Source: Sulfurimonas sp.
GTDB taxonomy: Bacteria; Campylobacterota; Campylobacteria; Campylobacterales; Sulfurimonadaceae
Direction of reading: 5' to 3'
DNA length: 12,562 nt
NCBI GenBank assembly: GCA_024762745.1
Contig: JANTGV010000010.1
Location: forward strand, 1-12,562
The notes under the pieces were generated by a model. That model worked only from the letters and a program-made list of their open reading frames with translations, had not been told where the DNA came from and did no database searches. Within the stretch, counting starts at the first letter, position 1. Every line of letters starts with the position of its first letter. This document shows, piece after piece, positions 7,877 through 12,562 of the stretch. Position numbers and translations under genes: made by a program.

Positions 7877-8538
7877 TATTTTAAAAGCTTATATCCAACA
7901 CCGCGAACAGATTCTATAAGAGTTTTATCACCAAGCTTATTTCTGATTCTCCCAACCATCACATCTATACTTTTATTAGAAGAGTCTTCATTTATTGCGT
8001 TTACGTTATGGATTAAATCCTCACGAGAAACTACAAGACCTTGCTTGGAAATCATATATGAGAGTATTCCAAACTCTGCGTTTGTAAGGTCTATATTTCT
8101 CCCTTTATATGTAATAACCATCGTTGACTTATCACATTTGAAATCACTTTTCGACTCCTCTTTTTGAGAACTTTTTGTCTCATAACGGCGAAGTACTGAG
8201 TGTATTCTTGCCTCCAGTTCTCTCGGGTCATAAGGCTTAGGAAGGTAGTCATCAGCACCAAGTTCAAGTGCTTTTATCTTATCTGTGACATCACTTCGTG
8301 CTGAAGATATTATGATAGGAATATCTTGACGTTCACGTATGGCTTCACATACTTCAAGACCATCCATACCAGGTAGAGTAAGATCTAAAATAACTAAATT
8401 AAATGGCTCTAGCTTTAATATACTCACAGCTTTAAAAGGGTCATCTTCTGTAATAACCTCAAACTCAAACTGCTCAAGATACTCTGTAAGTATCTCTGCA
8501 AGTTCTAAGTCATCTTCAATCATTAATATTTTTTGCAT
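7876..8538 (-). CDS. OmpR-family response regulator, ArsR/RacR-like
   Basis: This is the DNA-binding partner of the adjacent kinase. From the chosen ATG the protein has 220 residues. The receiver domain (1-120) has the acidic pocket Glu8-Asp9-Asp10, phosphoacceptor Asp52 in LVILDLTLPG, the SSAR switch segment, and Lys in DDYLPKPYDP. A linker rich in Ser and Lys (about 121-135) leads to a winged-helix output domain (about 136-220) that ends SVRGVGYKLLK. The frame also runs up to a TTG at 8553, giving five more residues (225 in all). ATG 8538 is preferred because MQKILMIEDD matches the beginning of the H. pylori and Campylobacter regulators as I recall them. Neither start has a clear ribosome site. 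It lies 38 bases after the tandem-receiver gene and shares one base with the kinase gene. Confidence 0.92.
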   Translation of the reverse strand: MQKILMIEDDLELAEILTEYLEQFEFEVITEDDPFKAVSILKLEPFNLVILDLTLPGMDGLEVCEAIRERQDIPIIISSARSDVTDKIKALELGADDYLPKPYDPRELEARIHSVLRRYETKSSQKEESKSDFKCDKSTMVITYKGRNIDLTNAEFGILSYMISKQGLVVSREDLIHNVNAINEDSSNKSIDVMVGRIRNKLGDKTLIESVRGVGYKLLK

Positions 8539-8576
8539 GGTTGATTTTAACAAATATGAACTAATAGGAAGTTAAT

Positions 8577-9305
8577 CTAAGAACTAGTTTTAAGATTTTG
8601 GTAAACTCTCACGTAGAACTCATCTCTTGAGAATGGTTTTATAATAAAGTCATCTGCACCACTATTTAAAAGTGAAGATGTAGAGTATGCATTTAATTTG
8701 TCATCAATAACTACTATCTTTAGCTCTTGCGCATTTTTTCTTTGTCTGATAGTCTCAATCCATTCAAGAGAGTTTGGATGTTTATCTAATACTACAAGTT
8801 CAGTCTCTGGATGTTCATCCATTACTAAAGAGGCACTTTGTAGTTCTGTTGCACTTAAAACACTAAAATTATGTAACTCTAGGTTGCGTTTTAAATAATT
8901 TACATATGTATGTGAGCTGCTTACAACTAAAACTGTTCGATTTTTATTCTCTTGTAGCTCTTTGAGTTTTTCTACAACATAGGTAATGTTATTATACTTC
9001 TGTTTTAAAATATAGTCTGAAATTTGTGCACTTTCAAAGCTCTCAAAAAAGACCTCATCAATCTCAGTTGTAAATACCAATGGCGCTATATCATGCTTAT
9101 TTAGCAGAGCTATTATCTCGCCTTTTGGGGCATCTTCTAGATTTCTCTCAACAACAGCCAGCTGATATTTATTACTTTTTAAAAGCTCTTGAGCCTCAGC
9201 ATAAGTTGCAACTAAGTCAAAATCAAAATTGCCATCTTTACCCAAGAGTTCGTTAAAAACACCTCTAACAATACCACTGCATTCTACAACTAAAAGCTTA
9301 GTCAT
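8577..9305 (-). CDS. Protein of two degenerate receiver domains, no output domain
   Basis: The 242 residues fold by eye as two response-regulator-like receivers, about 1-117 and 122-240. In the first, the acidic pair is replaced (VVECSG, 6-11) and the phosphoacceptor position holds Glu53 (AVVERNL). In the second, the acidic pair is absent (VVSSSH, 127-132), but Asp174 (VVLDKH) and the conserved Lys223 (FIIKPF) remain. Relatives I recall in this phylum carry two receivers followed by a GGDEF domain. Here the protein stops just after the second receiver, and the 38 bases to the next gene leave no room for a remnant. It therefore may act by protein contact. It begins at ATG 9305 with AAGGA 9 bases upstream, 32 bases after feoB. 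Its place between feoAB and a two-component pair suggests a signalling accessory, perhaps of that pair; the target is unknown. Confidence 0.75.
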   Translation of the reverse strand: MTKLLVVECSGIVRGVFNELLGKDGNFDFDLVATYAEAQELLKSNKYQLAVVERNLEDAPKGEIIALLNKHDIAPLVFTTEIDEVFFESFESAQISDYILKQKYNNITYVVEKLKELQENKNRTVLVVSSSHTYVNYLKRNLELHNFSVLSATELQSASLVMDEHPETELVVLDKHPNSLEWIETIRQRKNAQELKIVVIDDKLNAYSTSSLLNSGADDFIIKPFSRDEFYVRVYQNLKTSS

Positions 9306-9337
9306 CTCTTTACGTCCTTATATAAAGGGTAGTATAC

Positions 9338-11485
9338 CTAAACTAACATCTTTGTTATATTATAAGCCATAAACGCTAGTGAATATGCTACTACAGACGT
9401 AAATGCTAAAAGATAGAAGAAGTATCTAATTCCACCTGCTTCGCGTGTGAAGACGATAGATGCAGCCAAACATGGTAGGTAAATCATAATTACAACTATA
9501 AATGCTATAGCTGAGGGAAGAGAGATATTTTTACTTATCGCGTTTATAAGCGAGTTATTCTCCTCATCCACATCATCACCAAGTGCATACAATACACCCA
9601 GTGTTGAGACTACAACCTCTTTTGCTGCAAGACCAGTTTGAAGTGCTACACTCATCTTCCAGTCAAACCCAAGAGGTTCAAAAATAGGTTCAGAGAACTT
9701 ACCTATCACTCCTAAATAACTCTGCTCTAACAACTCACTTGAGAGTGCATTTTCGTAATCTCTCTTCTGCTCTTCGCTCACCGCGTTTTCTATCTTCATA
9801 GTATACTCTTCTTCTAGAATAGTGTTATGTGGATAGTTACTTAAAAACCAGATCAGCATAGATGCAGCTGCGATAAATGTACCTGCTTTTTTCAAATACA
9901 TCATCGTCTTCGTTAAAACTGTATGCCACATTAACTTGATAGATGGGAGCCTATATTTTGGCATCTCCATTACAAAAGGTTCATCTGCTCCTTTAAACGC
10001 AGTCATTTTTAAAATTTTGGCAGCTACTAATCCTAATATAGCTCCACCTATATAGATAGCAAAAAGAACATTTCCTGCCATTTCAGGAGAAAAGAATGCA
10101 CCAGCAAAAAGAACGTAAACCGGTAGTCTCGCTCCACAACTCATAAACCCTATGATAAACAGAGTAAGTAGTCTGTCTCTATCATTTTTTAAAATTCTAG
10201 CTGACATATATGCTGGAATAGAACAACCAAAACCTGTTACAAGAGGTATAAAGCTCTGTCCATGAAGTCCAAACTTATGAAAGAAACCATCAAGTAAAAA
10301 CGCAACTCTTGACATATAACCTGTGCTCTCTAAGAGCGCTATACCTATAAAGAGTATAATAATATTTGGTACAAACAGAACTACTGCACCCACACCGGCA
10401 ATAATTCCATCAACAACTAATGAACGAGCATCATCATTTGCTATTGTTGCTCCAACTGTATCACCAAACCATCCAAAAAATGCATCTATCCAATCCATAG
10501 GAATAGCACCTATTTCAAATGTAAGCTGAAATAGACTCCACATAAAAAACAGAAAGATTGGTATACCAAGAACTGGATGGATAAGAACAGTATCAATTTT
10601 TTCAGTTAATGTTTTTTTCTCTACTTGCTTTTTCTGCTTTACAACCTCAGCAACTACACCTCTGTTAAAAGAAGCATACTCTTCTGCAAAAGCCTCTTTA
10701 ATATCATCACTACTGTGATGAAGTTCTATATGCTTACTCGCCTCAATGAGTATAGGCTGAAGTTCTGTCCATATAGGATTGTCATGTAGTTTAGCATATG
10801 TTTTTTGATTACCCTTAAGAAGATTTATTGCAATATTTCTATAAGAGTTTTTTGCTACATATTTATGTTTATCTAAGTACCATATTATCTGCGCAATCTC
10901 CTCCTCAACAGGCTCACTAAAAATGAGTTTGGATTCATTTTTATCATTCTCATGATTACGTATTACAGCATCTATAAGCTCTTCAATCCCTAGTTTAGTT
11001 GCTGCTGAGACTTTTATACACTCTATGCCTACAAGTTCAGACATATACTCTGCATTTATTTCTATGCCCTCTTTTTCAGCTTCATCACTCATATTTAAAG
11101 CGATAACTACCTTCTTACTCATTGTAAAAAGCTCTGATGTCAGTTGAAGATTTTTTTCTAGATTTGTCGAGTCAACTACATTAATGATTATGTCATACTC
11201 TTCAGCACAGAGATAATCGTGTGTGACTCTCTCCTCTATTGTATAATCTGTAAACGCATAAGTTCCCGGTAGGTCAACAACAGTAAAGTGGTAATCTTTA
11301 TAATCAAAAAGAACCTCTGTCTTATCAACCGTAACACCAGAGAAGTTTCCTACATGAAGATGGGCATTTGAAACAGAGTTAATAAGCATACTCTTACCAA
11401 CATTTGGCTGTCCAACAAGTGCAACTTTGATATGATTAGCAATTACTGGACAAGACTTAGCCTCCATATCTACAACTTCACTCAT
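9338..11485 (-). CDS. feoB: Ferrous iron transport protein B
   Basis: FeoB is the inner-membrane channel/transporter for Fe(II). The 715-residue protein is complete. An N-terminal G domain has G1 GQPNVGKS (25-32), the G2 region with Thr52, G3 DLPG (71-74), G4 NMSD (131-134; NxxD) and G5 SAA (160-162). A helical regulatory domain follows to about 290. The membrane part (about 300-715) carries both Gate motifs: GFGCSIPAYMSARIL around Cys421 with FMSCGARLPVY, and ALQTGLAAKEVVVSTLG with the later YLPCLAA around Cys672. The ATG at 11485 overlaps the feoA stop by four bases (ATGA), and GAGG lies about 10 bases upstream within feoA. A second ATG six codons in is a less likely start. Expression should follow the Fur box ahead of feoA. 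No feoC gene is present. Confidence 0.97.
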   Translation of the reverse strand: MSEVVDMEAKSCPVIANHIKVALVGQPNVGKSMLINSVSNAHLHVGNFSGVTVDKTEVLFDYKDYHFTVVDLPGTYAFTDYTIEERVTHDYLCAEEYDIIINVVDSTNLEKNLQLTSELFTMSKKVVIALNMSDEAEKEGIEINAEYMSELVGIECIKVSAATKLGIEELIDAVIRNHENDKNESKLIFSEPVEEEIAQIIWYLDKHKYVAKNSYRNIAINLLKGNQKTYAKLHDNPIWTELQPILIEASKHIELHHSSDDIKEAFAEEYASFNRGVVAEVVKQKKQVEKKTLTEKIDTVLIHPVLGIPIFLFFMWSLFQLTFEIGAIPMDWIDAFFGWFGDTVGATIANDDARSLVVDGIIAGVGAVVLFVPNIIILFIGIALLESTGYMSRVAFLLDGFFHKFGLHGQSFIPLVTGFGCSIPAYMSARILKNDRDRLLTLFIIGFMSCGARLPVYVLFAGAFFSPEMAGNVLFAIYIGGAILGLVAAKILKMTAFKGADEPFVMEMPKYRLPSIKLMWHTVLTKTMMYLKKAGTFIAAASMLIWFLSNYPHNTILEEEYTMKIENAVSEEQKRDYENALSSELLEQSYLGVIGKFSEPIFEPLGFDWKMSVALQTGLAAKEVVVSTLGVLYALGDDVDEENNSLINAISKNISLPSAIAFIVVIMIYLPCLAASIVFTREAGGIRYFFYLLAFTSVVAYSLAFMAYNITKMLV

Positions 11486-11709
11486 ATTTTTTCAACCTCA
11501 ATTAATTCTGCTTCTTGGTCTCTCAAAGCTATTCTCATCTTTCCAACTTTAATCTCTATAGTTGATTTTCTCGGGGCATGCTCTAAAACCTCAATTTCTG
11601 CCTCTTTCATAACGCCAAAAGAGATAAGTCTCTGTTTTAGTTCTGTGGCTGCGTTTATTTTAATAACTTTAACTCTACACGCTTTTTTACAATCTAACAG
11701 TGTTTTCAT
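11482..11709 (-). CDS. feoA: Ferrous iron transport protein A
   Basis: FeoA is a small cytosolic SH3-like protein that binds FeoB and is needed for full Fe(II) uptake. The 75 residues have the family pattern: a short N-terminal segment (LLDCKKACRVKVIKI), a helix (ELKQRLISFGV) followed by MKEAEIEVLEHAP, and the closing strands KSTIEIKVGKMRIALRDQEA. The start is ATG 11709, and AAAGA just upstream is a weak ribosome site. It is the first gene of the feo operon, with a Fur box 31 bases ahead of the start codon, and it overlaps feoB by four bases. Cys7 and Cys11 (CKKAC) near the N-terminus could bind metal, but this is speculation. Confidence 0.95.
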   Translation of the reverse strand: MKTLLDCKKACRVKVIKINAATELKQRLISFGVMKEAEIEVLEHAPRKSTIEIKVGKMRIALRDQEAELIEVEKI

Positions 11710-11739
11710 AGAATATTCTTTAAAATTTTATTTTCATAA

Positions 11740-11754
11740 TGATAATAAATATCA
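11740..11754. promoter_or_regulatory. Fur box upstream of feoA
   Basis: TGATAAT-A-AATATCA is a 7-1-7 inverted repeat that differs at one position from the classic Fur core TGATAATnATTATCA. The wider palindrome ATGATA-N5-TATCAT runs 11739-11755. It sits 31 bases before the feoA ATG. A possible minus-strand -10 box TAAAAT (11730-11725) lies just downstream, so bound Fur-Fe(II) would cover the -35 region and shut the operon in iron-rich cells. The site is also just past the stop of the porin gene, so it is unlikely to control that gene. Confidence 0.75.
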
Positions 11755-11767
11755 TATTAATAACTGA

Positions 11768-12562
11768 TTAAAAATTATAATCAACTCGAACTAATGCCCT
11801 ATCAAACGTATTTCTATCAGATGAGGATTGATAGTTAGTATATATCGCCTCGACATACCATCTCTCATCATACTCATAAGTAACTATCGCATCTTTCTCC
11901 TTTATTTTTCCAAAGTCGTTATAAAGCTCTCCATATACCAACTCTGCCACTAAGCCATCAACTCCAATATTTTCAAATTCATACCCTGCACCTACTCTAA
12001 AAGATTCAGCATTATTATCACTTGCTGTTTTACCAGAAGTTGCTGTTATTTCCGAGATAGCAGAGATTGTAGCCTCATCAAGTGAGGTATAGTATGGACC
12101 ACCACCAAAACCATCAGTAACAAATTTACCTTCATCAGAGTATGCAATATTATAGGCTCCACCTATAAATGCACCATGATAGTGCAGAATTGCCATAGCT
12201 CCTAAAACATCTCCGTCTACATTCGACTCTTCTAGCTCAGTAATATTACTTACCTGTAGACCATAGTCCATATGAAAACTATCTCCATCTATAAAATAGA
12301 TTCCGACTATCTCAGCATATGTAATAGCTGCCATAGAGTCAATATAGTTGTACCAAAAACTGAGTTCTGAGTTTTTAGCATATTCGTAAGTCAAAGATGC
12401 TCCTAACATACCAAAACTCTCTTCATCTACTAAATTCTTAAATTCGTTTTGAGATTCACCGGCATCTTCGTCTTGTGAATCATACCCGGCCCATTTATTA
12501 AAGTAAAGTAGCTGCGTTTTCAGTGTAGATGTATAATCTATATTTACCCATGCACCTTCAAA
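11768..12562 (-). CDS. Outer-membrane porin, Opr-like, 5' end beyond the window
   Basis: This is the 3' part of a beta-barrel porin gene: 264 codons are visible, and the frame is open to the window edge without a stop. An internal ATG (12409) is not the start, because 51 further in-frame codons upstream read as clear porin sequence (WVNIDYTSTLKTQLLYFNKW). The protein shows alternating hydrophobic/aromatic strands (SFWYNYID, AFIGGAYNIAYS, FRVGAGYEFE, WYVEAIYTNY) with acidic loops. A loop reading GFGGGPYYTSLDEATI resembles the Opr-type porins of this phylum as I remember them. The protein ends VRVDYNF, with the C-terminal Phe that the BAM machinery recognises. It is followed by 58 bases and then feoA on the same strand. 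I see no firm terminator between them, so some read-through is possible. The substrate is unknown. Confidence 0.8.
   Translation of the reverse strand, partial: FEGAWVNIDYTSTLKTQLLYFNKWAGYDSQDEDAGESQNEFKNLVDEESFGMLGASLTYEYAKNSELSFWYNYIDSMAAITYAEIVGIYFIDGDSFHMDYGLQVSNITELEESNVDGDVLGAMAILHYHGAFIGGAYNIAYSDEGKFVTDGFGGGPYYTSLDEATISAISEITATSGKTASDNNAESFRVGAGYEFENIGVDGLVAELVYGELYNDFGKIKEKDAIVTYEYDERWYVEAIYTNYQSSSDRNTFDRALVRVDYNF

Noticed and set aside
7865..8167. A 100-codon plus-strand frame opposite the response regulator
   Set aside because: Antisense shadow of a well-supported gene, with low-complexity Ser/Leu/Ile composition.
8539..8553. TTG at 8553 as start of the response regulator
   Set aside because: The five extra residues have no ribosome site and extend past the family's usual N-terminus, so ATG 8538 fits better. 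It remains possible.
11432..11767. A 111-codon plus-strand frame opposite feoA and the Fur region
   Set aside because: It is antisense to feoA/feoB and its codons mirror those genes. There is no family resemblance, and it would cover the feo promoter.
11735..11767. Terminator for the porin gene at the Fur-box palindrome
   Set aside because: The stem is entirely AT-rich with a 5-base loop and no following T-run; the Fur-box reading explains it better.

Overview
The window is AT-rich bacterial DNA packed with genes on both strands. It most resembles a free-living or vent/sediment member of the Campylobacterota (Epsilonproteobacteria), such as a Sulfurimonas-like organism. Three things suggest this: the gene order gap-pgk-tpiA-fabI next to divergent nadD-rsfS, which I recall from Campylobacter and relatives; an ArsRS/RacRS-type two-component pair; and an Opr-type porin. 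The assignment rests on remembered family resemblance, not on a search.

Left part (1-4124). The 3' end of an unrecognised small plus-strand protein converges on a minus-strand operon gap, pgk, tpiA, fabI. This operon covers the lower trunk of glycolysis/gluconeogenesis and ends with the enoyl-ACP reductase of fatty acid synthesis. A good intrinsic terminator closes it (183-223) and overlaps the end of the convergent gene. Between gap and pgk lies a 133-bp spacer filled with consecutive inverted repeats, and pgk begins with a TTG codon.

Middle (4125-5112). A 108-bp divergent region separates gap from nadD-rsfS (NAD synthesis and ribosome silencing; the two genes overlap by 11 bases). The two apparent -10 elements, TAAAAT for gap and TATAAT for nadD, sit in the two arms of one imperfect palindrome. 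A second 16-bp palindrome lies in the nadD leader.

Right part (5123-12562). All genes are on the minus strand, read from high to low coordinates: the 3' part of an outer-membrane porin, a 58-bp gap with a near-perfect Fur box, feoA, feoB, a protein of two degenerate receiver domains, an OmpR-type response regulator, its sensor kinase, and an MltF-type lytic transglycosylase. From feoA to mltF no gap exceeds 38 bp and there are two stop/start overlaps, so the six genes may form one iron-responsive transcript. That would join ferrous iron uptake, a signalling pair and a peptidoglycan enzyme. The receiver-only protein and the kinase with an unusual ATP-binding region are the least ordinary parts. 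I saw no mobile element, CRISPR array, tRNA or rRNA. No gene-free stretch exceeds 300 bases; the longest are 2990-3122 and 4125-4232, both described as features.
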